64,000 nt of DNA from Chamaecrista fasciculata. Its lineage: Eukaryota; Streptophyta; Magnoliopsida; Fabales; Fabaceae. Positions 49,903 to 60,629 of this stretch are shown here, in pieces. The stretch spans positions 186,225-250,224 of the forward strand of contig QANZ01048112.1 in NCBI GenBank assembly GCA_003254925.1, written 5' to 3'. Each line of letters opens with the position of its first letter. Positions within the stretch are counted from its first letter, which is position 1. The notes beneath the pieces were generated by a model, which saw only the letters and a program-made list of their open reading frames with translations, had not been told where the DNA came from and ran no database searches. A program made the translations under genes and the position numbers.

Positions 49903-52067
49903 CACACCTATCTGAATACATAAACCTAATCTCAGCCTCTCTTATTTCTCTTAAGTAGTACAGCCGCATCACTCATTGTCAACCATCTGCTCTCACGCCT
50001 CACTTAATTCCAAATTCTCGTATGACATGATCTCTCTCTCCCTTACCTCTCAACCCTCATTCTATCTTGAATCAATTCCCGCCAATGTCATTGCAAGTCC
50101 GATGAAGATTGACGGTTAAAGTCGATGGTGGTCAGAGGCAAAATAAGTCAAATCACCTTCTTTTTCTCATGTCCTGCATATCAATCTAAAAGTCATTGGG
50201 TCACAAATCAAATCTACAATATATGAATAATAACTTACCTTCTTTATTTTTTTCTCTTTGGAAAATAAAATTTTAATTAACCCATTGATTTACCAAATAA
50301 TTTGAGAAAATTGTATCTCAAACTTTACTTGGTAAATCATGAGCCAACCAAAATTATTCTCCATGTTATCTGAGCGTACACTCCTCATATAAACAAAACC
50401 AAAAAATGAAATTAATTTGATACAAAATCTCAAAGGAAACAAAAGAATTTGGATCCCATCAAGAAAAGACCAAAACTTCCGTGAAAAAGTAATTATTTTG
50501 ACCTCTTCACACTTTGTGGTATGTTTGTTTATCTGGGTGAGATCTATATCTAAGTGGGGTGATTGAAGAACAATCTATTTTGCTTTTATTTGATTGAGAA
50601 ACATTGATATATATATATATATATCACTTATCAACAACAACACTTAATGGATAACAACAACTAATGGACCACGATAGTTATTGAACAACGATAATTAATT
50701 GGACCACGACAATCCACAAACAACGATAGTAAATTTATTACAATTTGAGAATCTTAGGATTCAACATCAAATTCTTAGGATTTAAGAAACATTTTCGCAT
50801 CCTTTATATAAATGTTAAGTACTACATCATTAAATGTCATTTAACAATATATCGAAATGAAGGAATCTAGGATTCTCGTATTTTTGACATCAACGAGTTT
50901 GCTATCAAAGTTAATAATGCTCAAATGAAGGTGGAAGATATTTACAAAACTTTATTTTTTCGGTAAATTCCTACTTTGATTAATCAAAAGAAAAGATGTA
51001 ACCAAATTGGTAATAAAATGAAAGCCACCCAAAGAAAAAAAACTACGTACAAGCAAAGTACAACAGAATAATATAACCAAAGAAAGAAAATACATGTCAT
51101 ACAAGAAACAATCAATATTATCAAACTTAGCATATTCAATTCAAGTCTCAAAATTAGCACACCCAAACAACAAGCAATAATTGAGGTGAAAGGGGATGGC
51201 CGGGGACACCGAGAACCAATCGAAGATCTCATTGCCTCTAGCCACCATCACTACCTAGTTTGAATAATACTTTTTTTTAATTACCTCTATTCAATTTTTA
51301 AATTTTGATTTAATGTCTTTTATATATCAATAATAATACAAAAAAATGTTTTTCAATGTTGATATTGTTTGAAGATTCTTATAAGTTGTTATTGATGCAT
51401 ATAGATATGGTTTTATCTTAAAAACCAATGTTAATTTAAAAAGGCCAAAAATGATATCATTTAAGACATCTATGCAACTACGGGCAGTTGAGCCCCTTTA
51501 AAGGAGCCCTTGAATGGCCTAGACCATTTGACCTGTAGGCGAAACGGTTATTGTGCGGGTGGTCCCGCATTTTTTTAAAAAACAGAATTGGACTGATATG
51601 TTCATCGTTGTTGCCTGTTGGATCTCACTTAATTCTTTATGTTTATTTTTTTCTTTTGGGTTGGTGGCCCAATCTTAAATCATAGGTACAAACCAAAAAA
51701 AAAAAGAATTTTCCCTTGCATATTGTCTTTTTTATTTCGGTAGATCTTCTAATTTTCACTAAGGCACTAATGCATAGTCATTCCAAGATTCCTCTTCCCT
51801 AACATCAGACCTCAATCTTCAGCCCAAAACAACTTTTCAAAACAAAATATATCCAAAATATATTTTACATATTGGAGCCTTTGGCCCAACAGAAAATACT
51901 TTTTGTTTTGTAAAAAACAAAGCCCAGGGTCTAGATTGTTTGGACTTCGAGCTTTACTGGGCAATTATGGCGAATGTATTTTTCCCCTATTAATAAATTG
52001 GTTGGCTTGCGCCAGCCAGGGAGAGGTCAAGTCCGTCACAAGTTTGGGCGGGCCATGCTCGTGACGC
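49903..52067 (+). repeat. Array unit, mixed A/B
   Basis: The unit is 2,165 bp. It has an A-type pure A-tract but the B-type TTGCATATTGTC (about 51717) and the TTTCGGTAGATC form. Confidence 0.85.
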
Positions 52068-54200
52068 CACACCTATCTAAATACATAATCCTAATCTCAA
52101 CCTCTCTTATTTCTCTTACGTAGTACAGCCGCATCACTCATTGTCAACCATCTGCTCTCACGCCTCACTAAATTCCAAATTCTCATATGACATGATCTCT
52201 CTCTCCCCTACCTCTCAACACCCGTTCTATCTCGAATCAATTCCCGCCAATGTCATTGCAAGTCGACGGTGATGAGAGGCAAAAAAAGGCAAATCTTCTT
52301 CTTTTTCTCATGTCCTGCATATCAATCTAAAAGTCATTGGATTACAACTCAAATCTACAATATATGAATATTAACTTACCTTCTTTAGTTTTTTTCTCTT
52401 TGGAAAATAAAATTTTAATTAACCCATTGATTTACCAAATAATTTGAGAAAATTGTATCTCAAACTTTACTTGGTAAATCATGAGCCAACCAAAATTATT
52501 CTCCATGTTATCTGACAGTACACTCCACATATAAACAAAACCAAAAAATGAAATTAATTTGATTCAAAATCTCAAAGGAAACAAAAGAATTTGGATCCCA
52601 TCAAGAAAAGACCAAAACTTCCATGAAAAAGTAAATATTTTGACCTCTTCACACTTTGTGGTATGTGTGTTTATCTGGGTGAGATCTATATCTAAGTGGG
52701 GTGATTGAAGAACAATCTATTTTGCTTTTATTTGATTGAGAAACATTGATATATATATATCACTTATCAACAACGACACTTAATGGATAACGACAACTAA
52801 TGGACCACGATAGTTATTGAACAACGATAATTAATTGGACCATGACAATCCCCAAACAACGATAGTAAATTTATTACAATTTGAGAATCTTAGGATTCAA
52901 CATCAAATTCTTATGATTTAAGAAACATTTTCACATCCTTTATATATATGTTAAATACTCAATCATTAAAAGTCATTTAACAATATATCGAAATGAAGGA
53001 ATCTAGGATTCTTGTATTTTTGAAATCAACGAGTTTGCTATCAAAGTTAATAATGCTCAAATGAAGGTGGAAGAGATTTACAAAACTTTATTTTTTCGGG
53101 AAATTCCTACTCTGATTAATCACAAGAAAAGATGTAACCAAATTGGTAATAAAATGAAAGCCACCCAAAGAAAAAAAACTACGTACAGCTAAAGTACAAC
53201 AGAATAATATAACCAAAGAAAGAAAATGCATGTCATACAAGAAACAATCAATATTATCAAACTTAGCATATTCAATTCAAGTCTCAAAATTAGCACACCC
53301 AAATAACAAGCAATAATTGAGGTGAAAGGGGATGGCCGGGGACACCGAGAACCAATCGAAGATCTCATTGCCTCTAGCCACCATCACTACCTAGTTTGAA
53401 TAATACTTTTTTTTAATTACCTCTATTCAATTTTTAAATTTTGATTTAATGTCTTTTATATATGAATAATAATACAACAAAATGTTTTTCAATGTTGATA
53501 TTGTTTGAAGATTCTTATAAGTTGTTATTGATGCATATAGATATGGTTTTATCTTAAAAACCTATGTTAATTTAAAAAGGCCAAAAATGATATCATTTAA
53601 GACATCTATGGAAGTACGGGCAGTTTAGCCCCTTTAAAGGAGACCCCGAATGACCTAGACCATTTGGCCTGTAGGCAAAACGGTTATTGTACGGGTTGTC
53701 CCGCATTTTTTTAAAAAAACAGAATTGGACTGATATGTTCATCGTTGTTGCCTGTTGGATATCACTCTATTCTTTATTTTTATTTTTTCTTTTGGGTTGG
53801 TGGCCCAATCTTAAATCATAGGTACAAACCAATAAAAAAGATTATTTCCCTTGCATTTTGTCTTTTTTATTTTGGTAGATCTTCCAATTTTCACTAAGGC
53901 ACTTACACATAGTCATTCCAAGATTCCTCTTCCCTAACATCAAACCTCAATCATCAGCCCAATACAACTTTTCAAAACAAAATATATCCAAAATATATTT
54001 TACATATTGGAGCCTTTGGCCCAACAAAAAATACTTTTTTTTGTAAAAAAAAAAGCCCAGGGTCTAGATTGATTGGACTGCGGGCTTTACTGGGCAATTA
54101 TGGGGAATGTATTTTTCCCCTAATAATAAATTGGTTGGCTTGCCCCAGCCAGGGAGAGGTCAAGTCCGTCACAAGTTTTGGCGGGCCATGCCCGTTACGG
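52068..54200 (+). repeat. Array unit, A
   Basis: The unit is 2,133 bp. A loss of about 30 bp near 52262 joins CATTGCAAGT directly to CGACGGTGATG. (TA)n is short (52747-52760). Confidence 0.86.
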
Positions 54201-54525
54201 CACACCTATCTGAATACATAAACCTAATCTCAGCCTCTCTTATTTCTCTTAAGTAGTACAGCCGCATCACTCATTGTCAACCATCTGCTCTCACGCCTCA
54301 CTTAATTCCAAATTCTCATATGACATGATCTCTCTTCCTTACCTCTCAACCCTCGTTCTATGTTGAATCAATTCCCGCCAATGTCATTGCAAGTCCGATG
54401 AAGATTGACGGTTAAAGTCGATGGTGGTCAGAGGCAAAATAAGGCAAATCACCTTCTTTTTCTCATGTCCTGCATATCAATCTAAAAGTCATTGGGTCAC
54501 AAATCAAATCTACAATATATGAATA
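54201..54525 (+). repeat. Array unit, early part before the gap
   Basis: It carries the same early-phase variants as 49903 onward and 56159 onward (AAGTAGTACAGCC, CACTTAATTCC, GGTGGTCAGAGG or GGTGGTCGGAGG). Ns follow GAATA. Confidence 0.83.
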
Positions 54526-55204
54526 NNNNNNNNNNNNNNNNNNNNNNNNNNNNNNNNNNNNNNNNNNNNNNNNNNNNNNNNNNNNNNNNNNNNNNNNNNN
54601 NNNNNNNNNNNNNNNNNNNNNNNNNNNNNNNNNNNNNNNNNNNNNNNNNNNNNNNNNNNNNNNNNNNNNNNNNNNNNNNNNNNNNNNNNNNNNNNNNNNN
54701 NNNNNNNNNNNNNNNNNNNNNNNNNNNNNNNNNNNNNNNNNNNNNNNNNNNNNNNNNNNNNNNNNNNNNNNNNNNNNNNNNNNNNNNNNNNNNNNNNNNN
54801 NNNNNNNNNNNNNNNNNNNNNNNNNNNNNNNNNNNNNNNNNNNNNNNNNNNNNNNNNNNNNNNNNNNNNNNNNNNNNNNNNNNNNNNNNNNNNNNNNNNN
54901 NNNNNNNNNNNNNNNNNNNNNNNNNNNNNNNNNNNNNNNNNNNNNNNNNNNNNNNNNNNNNNNNNNNNNNNNNNNNNNNNNNNNNNNNNNNNNNNNNNNN
55001 NNNNNNNNNNNNNNNNNNNNNNNNNNNNNNNNNNNNNNNNNNNNNNNNNNNNNNNNNNNNNNNNNNNNNNNNNNNNNNNNNNNNNNNNNNNNNNNNNNNN
55101 NNNNNNNNNNNNNNNNNNNNNNNNNNNNNNNNNNNNNNNNNNNNNNNNNNNNNNNNNNNNNNNNNNNNNNNNNNNNNNNNNNNNNNNNNNNNNNNNNNNN
55201 NNNN
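54526..55204. other. Assembly gap, 679 Ns
   Basis: The flanks are ATATGAATA and ATTATCAAAC. In neighbouring units they are roughly 0.88 kb apart, so the gap is about 0.2 kb short of one period. Confidence 0.9.
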
Positions 55205-56158
55205 ATTATCAAACTTAGCATATTCAATTCAAGTCTCAAAATTAGCACACCCAAATAACAAGCAATAATTGAGGTGAAAGGGGATGGCCGGGGACACCGA
55301 GAACCAATCGAAGATCTCATTGCCTCTAGCCACCATCACTACCTAGTTTGAATAATACTTTTTTTTAATTACCTCTATTCAATTTTTAAATTTTTATTTA
55401 ATGTCTTTTATATATCAATAATAATACAAAAAAATGTTTTTCAATATTGATATTGTTTTAAGATTCTTATAAGTTGTTATTGATGCATATAGATATGGTT
55501 TTATCTTAAAAACCAATGTTAATTTAAAAAGGCCAAAAATGATATCATTTAAGACATCTATGGAAGTACGGGCAGTTTAGCCCCTTTAAAGGAGACCCCG
55601 AATGACCTAGACCATTTGGCCTGTAGGCAAAACGGTTATTGTACGGGTTGTCCAGCATTTTTTAAAAAAAACAGAATTGGACTGATATGTTCATCGTTGT
55701 TGCCTGTTGGATCTCACTCTATTCTTTATTTTTATTTTTTCTTTTGGGTTGGTGGCCCAATGTTAAATCATAGGTACAAACCAATAAAAAAAAGAATATT
55801 TCCCTTGCATTTTGTCTTTTTTATTTTGGTAGATCTTCCAATTTTCACTAAGGCACTTACGCATAGTCATTCCAAGATTCCTCTTCCCTAACCTCAAACC
55901 TCAATCTTCAGCCCAATACAACTTTTCAAAACAAAATATATCCAAAATACATTTTACATATTGGAGCCTTTGGCCCAACAAAAAATACTTTTTTTTTTTT
56001 TAAAAAAAAAAAGCCCAGGGTCTAGATTGTTTGGACTGCGGGCTTTACTGGGCAATTATGGGGAATGTATTTTTCCCCTAATAATAAATTGGTTGGCTTG
56101 CCCCAGCCAGGGAGAGGTCAAGTCCGTCACAAGTTTTGGCGGGCCATGCCCGTTACGA
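55205..56158 (+). repeat. Array unit, A, late part after the gap
   Basis: It continues from inside the minus-strand ORF to the end of the unit. It shares ATGGAAGTACGGGCAGTTTAGCCCC and AGACCCCGAATG-type variants with the unit at 53605-53650. Confidence 0.83.
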
Positions 56159-56491
56159 CACACCTATCTGAATACATAAACCTAATCTCAGCCTCTCTTA
56201 TTTCTCTTAAGTAGTACAGCCGCATCACTCATTGTCAACCATCTGCTCTCATGCCTCACTTAATTCCAAATTCTCATATGACATGATCTCTCTCTCCCTT
56301 ACCTCTCAACCCTCGTTCTATCTTGAATCAATTCCCGCCAATGTCATTGCAAGTCCGATGAAGATTGACGGTTAAAGTCGATGGTGGTCGGAGGCAAAAT
56401 AAGGCAAATCACCTTCTTTTTCTCATGTCCTGCATATCAATCTAAAAGTCATTGGGTCACAAATCAAATCTACAATATATGAATATTAACT
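56159..56491 (+). repeat. Last forward unit, truncated
   Basis: The first 333 bp of a unit, ending at GAATATTAACTT, where unique sequence begins. Confidence 0.85.
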
Positions 56492-56710
56492 TTGGTTTGG
56501 CCCTGTTTGGATATCTGAAACACTAAATAAACCATTAAGTAGCACCTATTTATAAAGTACAATAAATAAGCCCCAATTAACCTATGTTATCCACTTTATT
56601 TCACCACACCTTGGTGAAATCCTTAGCATATTAATTGGTCTAATTATAATATATTATTATTATAAAAACATTAAAAGAAGGCCAAATAACTTGTTCACGT
56701 TTGGGTTGAT
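56492..56710. other. Unique AT-rich spacer between forward and inverted repeats
   Basis: 219 bp with no match elsewhere in the window. It starts TGGTTTGGCCCTGTTTGGATA, a wording reminiscent of some plant MITE or hAT-type ends, and has GAAGGCCAAATAAC near its other side. No clear pair of terminal inverted repeats or target duplication is seen, so it is left unclassified. Confidence 0.6.
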
Positions 56711-57784
56711 CAACGGGCATGGCCCGCACAAACTTGTGCGGGCTTGACCTCTCCTTGACTAGAGCAAGCCAACCTATTTATTAACAGGGGCAAAATACAA
56801 TCCCCATAATTGCCCAACAAAGCCCGCAGTCCAAACAATCTAGACCGTGGGCCTTTTCTTTACAAAAAAAAAACGTATTTGCTGTTGGGGGGGCAAAGGC
56901 TCCCATAATATGTAAAATATGTTTTGGGTATATTTTGTTTTAAGAAGTTGAATTGGGCTGAAGATTGAGGTTTGATGTTAGTGAAGAGGAATCTTGGATA
57001 TATTTTGTTTTTTTTTTTTGTTTTTACCTAAGATTTAAGATTGGGCCACCAACCTAAAAGGAAAAATAAACATAAAGAATAGAGTGCGATCTAGCAAGCA
57101 TTAACAATGAACATATCAATCAGTCCAATTTTGTTTTTTAGAAAAATGCGGGCCAACCCACACAACAACTGTTTCGCCTACAGGGCAAATGGTCTAGGCC
57201 ATTCAGGGGTTTTGCCACACTTAGATATAGATCTCACTCGGAGAAACACAAACCACAAAGTGTGAGGAGCTCAAAATATTTACTTTTTCATGGAACTTTT
57301 GGTCTTTTCTTGATGGAATCAATATACTTTTTTTTTTCCTTTGAGAGTTTGAATCAAATTAATTTCATTTTTTGGTTTTGTTTATATGAGGGGTGTACTG
57401 TCAAATAACTTGGTGAATAATTTTTGTTGGCTCATGATTTACCAAGTAAAGTTTGAGATACTTTTTTGTCAAATTATTTGGTAAATCAGTGGGTTAATTA
57501 AAATTTTATTTTCCAGAGAGAAAAAAATAAAGAAGTTAATATTCATAGACTGTAGATTTCAGTTATGACCCACCAACTTTTAGATTGATATGCAGGACAT
57601 GAGAAAAAGAAGGAGATTTGCCTTATTTTGCCTCTCACCATCACCAAGGGTTGAGAGGTAAGGGAGAGAGAGATCATGCCACATGAGTACTTGGAATTTT
57701 GAGAGGTGAGAGAGAAGATGGTAGACAATGAGTGAGGCGGTTGTACTACGTTAGAGAAACAAGAGAGGGTCAGATAAGGTTCTT
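56711..57784 (-). repeat. Inverted, shortened copy of the array unit
   Basis: Read on the minus strand, it runs in unit order from the CT-rich block (about 57775) to GCCATGCCCGTT (about 56711), so it spans one period. It lacks a central block of about 0.94 kb: CTATATCTAAGTG is followed directly by TGGCAAAACCCCTGAATGG (about 57205-57230). It is clearly more diverged than the forward units. It ends at the Athila-like LTR. Confidence 0.85.
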
Positions 57785-58808
57785 GTGCTGTTGGATGAGC
57801 CGCCGGCGCAAGGGATGTAAATCCCGCGGCGCAAGTATCTGAGGGGAGTATGACGTCAACAAATATCTTCAGCGCAATATTACGTTGCGTCGTCACTTGA
57901 GCCAACAGCCCAAGTGGGAAATCTGGAGGCGCAGGATATTCTAGATCTAAAATATATAATTTGGACAGCTAAGATTCAAGATACGAAGATATAATCGAAA
58001 TATCGCAGATATTTCGGTGCACTTCCGTGTTGGGCCGCCGGCACAAGCAATGGCCCAAGCGCAAATCTTTTCCTTTACTTGCGGACCAAGCACACTACAC
58101 AGGACTATAAATAGATACCACCATTCCACGCTCAGATCACAATTCGACACAACACAGCTCAAATTAGTAGTTTAGAATAGTTCTCTGCCTAGAGCATGAG
58201 TAACTAAATAGGTAGATACTTGAGGAATGTCTCAAGGATATGACTTGAGTTCACTATGCTTCGTTGTAGAGTCCAGATGTTGATGTTGGAGTTATGAGGT
58301 ATGATCAACTCTTTCAAATGTAATTGTTGAAATTGTTTATATGTTAGATTTATAGATCAGTACTTTATTAGGGAATGAAACCTTGACATTCCTGGAGTTT
58401 GTTTCTTTCTCGATTAATAAAGTTGCTCTTTTTGGGTTTGCTAAAGAGTGTTCTATGTATCTTATAAATATAATTAGGATTATTATTGATATATATATTT
58501 TATCATTGTTCCGATACTGCAATAATATAGATTGCCTTGAAGAGCCTTGACAAATTGCTCATAACATAGTTTGGTTGAGTGATCAATCCTAATCTTATGT
58601 TCTCCCACCATTGTTTGATTGATTGTGTTTAAAGTTTAAATACATCGTTTAACTTGGTTAAATAAATGCATATTAATTATCTATTCTCTATGATGAACGA
58701 ACTATGATAGTCTATCTCTAGGGTTTTCTCTCAAGTAGTGTTTTGACTCATATTATATATTAAATCGTGACAACCCTAAATTCTCAAATTCATAACCCCT
58801 TCATCACA
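57785..58808 (+). mobile_element. Athila-like 5' LTR, about 1.02 kb
   Basis: The proposed ends are TGTGCTGTTGG (57785) and ATCACA (58808), with TGTG/CACA inverted termini. A TATA box is at 58106. GCCGCCGGC(G/A)CAAG occurs twice in U3 (57800 and 58036 regions). The left flank is satellite sequence. Confidence 0.72.
58106..58113 (+). promoter_or_regulatory. LTR TATA box
   Basis: GGACTATAAATAGATACC about 320 bp into the LTR, followed by an AC-rich leader (CCACGCTCAGATCACAA). A typical plant LTR promoter. Confidence 0.7.
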
Positions 58809-58812
58809 ATTT

Positions 58813-58830
58813 TCATGCCGTTGCCGTGGA
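58813..58830 (+). other. Degenerate primer-binding site, tRNA-Asp type
   Basis: The 18 bases match the classical Athila/Tat primer site (TGGCGCCGTTGCCGGGGA) at 14 positions; the core GCCGTTGCCG is intact. It lies four bases after the proposed LTR end. Confidence 0.75.
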
Positions 58831-59043
58831 ACTCTTTCTTGAGTTTCTAAGAAATTGTGATTTGTTTTTGAGTCTTTATTTTCATTTTGAATCTTTAGTT
58901 TTTGTTTTGAGTCTTGTTTTTGTTTAGAGTCTTTGTTTTGTTTTAAAATTTTTTTTTCATTTGATTTGCTTTAGTCTAGTTTAATTTTATTTTTCTTGTT
59001 TTATTAGTTTTTATTATTTAAGTCATTTTATTTTTTCTAGTAT
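58831..59043 (+). other. Untranslated leader, T-rich
   Basis: A T-rich stretch with several degenerate copies of TTTGAGTCTT(T/G)(A/T)TTTT before the gag start. No coding signal. Confidence 0.6.
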
Positions 59044-60381
59044 ATGCCTAAGAGACCTTTTGAGCCTATAGTTCCCCTAGATTTGGAGTTAGATAAAACA
59101 CTTAGATCCATTAGAAAAAGTAGGAAAGAAATAAACATGGAAAACTCAGGCAACAACCGTAGGTTAGACAACCAAGAACGCGAAGAAGTTCGCCAAAATC
59201 AAGGTCTAGACAATGGACGTCCTAGACCGAGAAGATCTATTAGAGAGGCATCCCAATCTAATGAACAATATGAGGTCCAAAGAAACGTGTTCCCTCAAAT
59301 CCAAACGGATTTTGAGATCAATGGACTACTTAAGTTTCACGGATTGGCCAGTGAAAATCCCTTTACTCATTTGAATAATTTGTATCTTCACTGTCGAACC
59401 ATGAAACCCCTAGCACCAAGCATAGAGGATGTTATGTGGAAAATATTCCATCTCACCCTCGAAGGTAAGGCGCTAGAGTGGTACACTCATTTGGGAACTT
59501 ATGAACAGACAACTTATCTGTCTTGGGAGAATCTTAGGAGATCATTTCTCGACAAATATTTTCCCGAAGCTAAAGCATTTGCCGCTAAACAGCAAATCTC
59601 AGCTATAGAACAACAAGATAACGAAACGTTACTCGAATACCTAACTAGATATCAGGACCTTTTAGTAAAGTGTCCTAATCATCAATATATTGAAGAGCAA
59701 ATAGTGGAGTACTTTTGTAGGGGACTCCTAGACGACAAGGCTAATCAAATTGATGTCGCGTCTAATGGATCCATTACTAAGTTAGATGTCGAGACCGCAT
59801 GGGAATTAATCAAGGAGATCGTCCTCAAGCAACAAAACTAAAGAAGACATACCCGTGCAGTCAAGGGAATAGTAGCAAATGAGTCAGAACCGATGATGGA
59901 GAAATTAGCTTCAGACATGGACAGTCTAGCCATAGCTGTTAAGGAGATGAATGTCAAGTTAGCCACTACGCCAAGAACGATCGCTCTTGTGACTGCACCC
60001 TGCTCCATGTGCGATTCGCATCAACATGGAACTAGGGAATGCCCTCATCAACCTGAGGAAGTATCGGCCATGTATCAACAAGGCCCTAGTACATTTACTA
60101 GAAGATATGATAATAGATTTAGGACTGGAAATTATTTTCAAAACCAAAACTTTAACAACCCAGCTCCTCAAAGACAAAACCTTTCTTCAAAAGAAACTGA
60201 CACTCAACTCCTCATTAGGAAGTTTGAAGAATCCGAAGATCGAAGTTCGAAGAAATTCGATGATTTGGGACATAGGATCGATCTTCTTTCTAAAGAGATG
60301 GACATTATGAAGAGTAAGCATACCTTGAACAAGCAGTCATCTAGGCAACCGATGCTGACCAAAGTTTCCATACCCGAGTAA
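59044..60381 (+). pseudogene. Athila-like gag region
   Basis: It begins MPKRPFEPIVPLDLELDKTLRSIRKS, an Athila-style gag start. The capsid-like part has NGLLKFHGLASENPFTHLNNL, then FHLTLEGKALEWYTHL, SWENLRRSFLDKYFP and ETLLEYLTRYQDLLVKCPNH, which are Retrotrans_gag family landmarks. Further on, CSMCDSHQHGTREC (near 60001-60042) is a perfect CX2CX4HX4C zinc knuckle. In the family the protein forms the virus-like particle and binds RNA. The region is broken. Confidence 0.85.
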
Positions 60382-60629
60382 ATAGCGTAAGTACCCGTAG
60401 ATGTTCTAAGGCAGTTCACGCCATTACTACTAGAGAAACCGAGCCCATAGGAAACCCTATTCAAGAAACCTTAGTGAAAACTCTAGAAAAACCTGAGCCT
60501 GAAGAAATTTTTATAGAAATCAAAGGAGGAGAAAACTTTAGAGCCATAATAGAAAAACACCCTAGGTATGCCTAGTTCTTCTTTGGTTTCGACTACAAGA
60601 AGGATAAGGAAGAAACTCCTGCTGTAAAC

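Larger units (their letters stand above)
2198..57784. repeat. Tandem array of a 2.17-kb unit (satellite-like)
   Basis: The landmark CAGGGTCTAGATTG or its variants recurs in direct orientation near 6724, 8892, 10379, 12545, 18932, 21564, 23734, 25904, 28074, 30249, 40807, 42059, 45461, 47593, 49758, 51920, 54055 and 56011. Undisturbed spacings are 2132-2175 bp. Units are near-identical over most of their length and vary mainly in homopolymer and (TA)n length. In order, each unit carries CACACCTATCTG, a CT-rich block, a nested hairpin, (TA)n, a 17-bp minisatellite, a minus-strand hydrophobic ORF, CCTTTAAAGG, a plus-strand small ORF, and a poly(T)/poly(A) hairpin. I recognise no coding domain. 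The array is interrupted by two LTR elements and two N gaps. Confidence 0.93.

Noticed and set aside
5784-55320. Recurring minus-strand ORFs (MRSSIGSR...) of 61-93 codons in most units, as a gene family
   Set aside because: They recur only because the DNA is tandemly repeated. Length varies with single-base changes, the product is low-complexity hydrophobic, and no domain is recognisable.
6352-55891. Recurring plus-strand ORFs (MCGLSRIFLKN...) as small membrane proteins
   Set aside because: They run through poly(T) and poly(A) tracts whose length differs between units, so the reading frame is not maintained. No supporting signals.
56492-56710. Spacer called as a complete MITE
   Set aside because: No convincing terminal inverted repeats or target duplication could be found by eye.
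2198-57784. CRISPR array or rDNA intergenic spacer
   Set aside because: The repeat unit is 2.17 kb with no spacer-repeat alternation, and no rRNA gene sequence is present in any unit.
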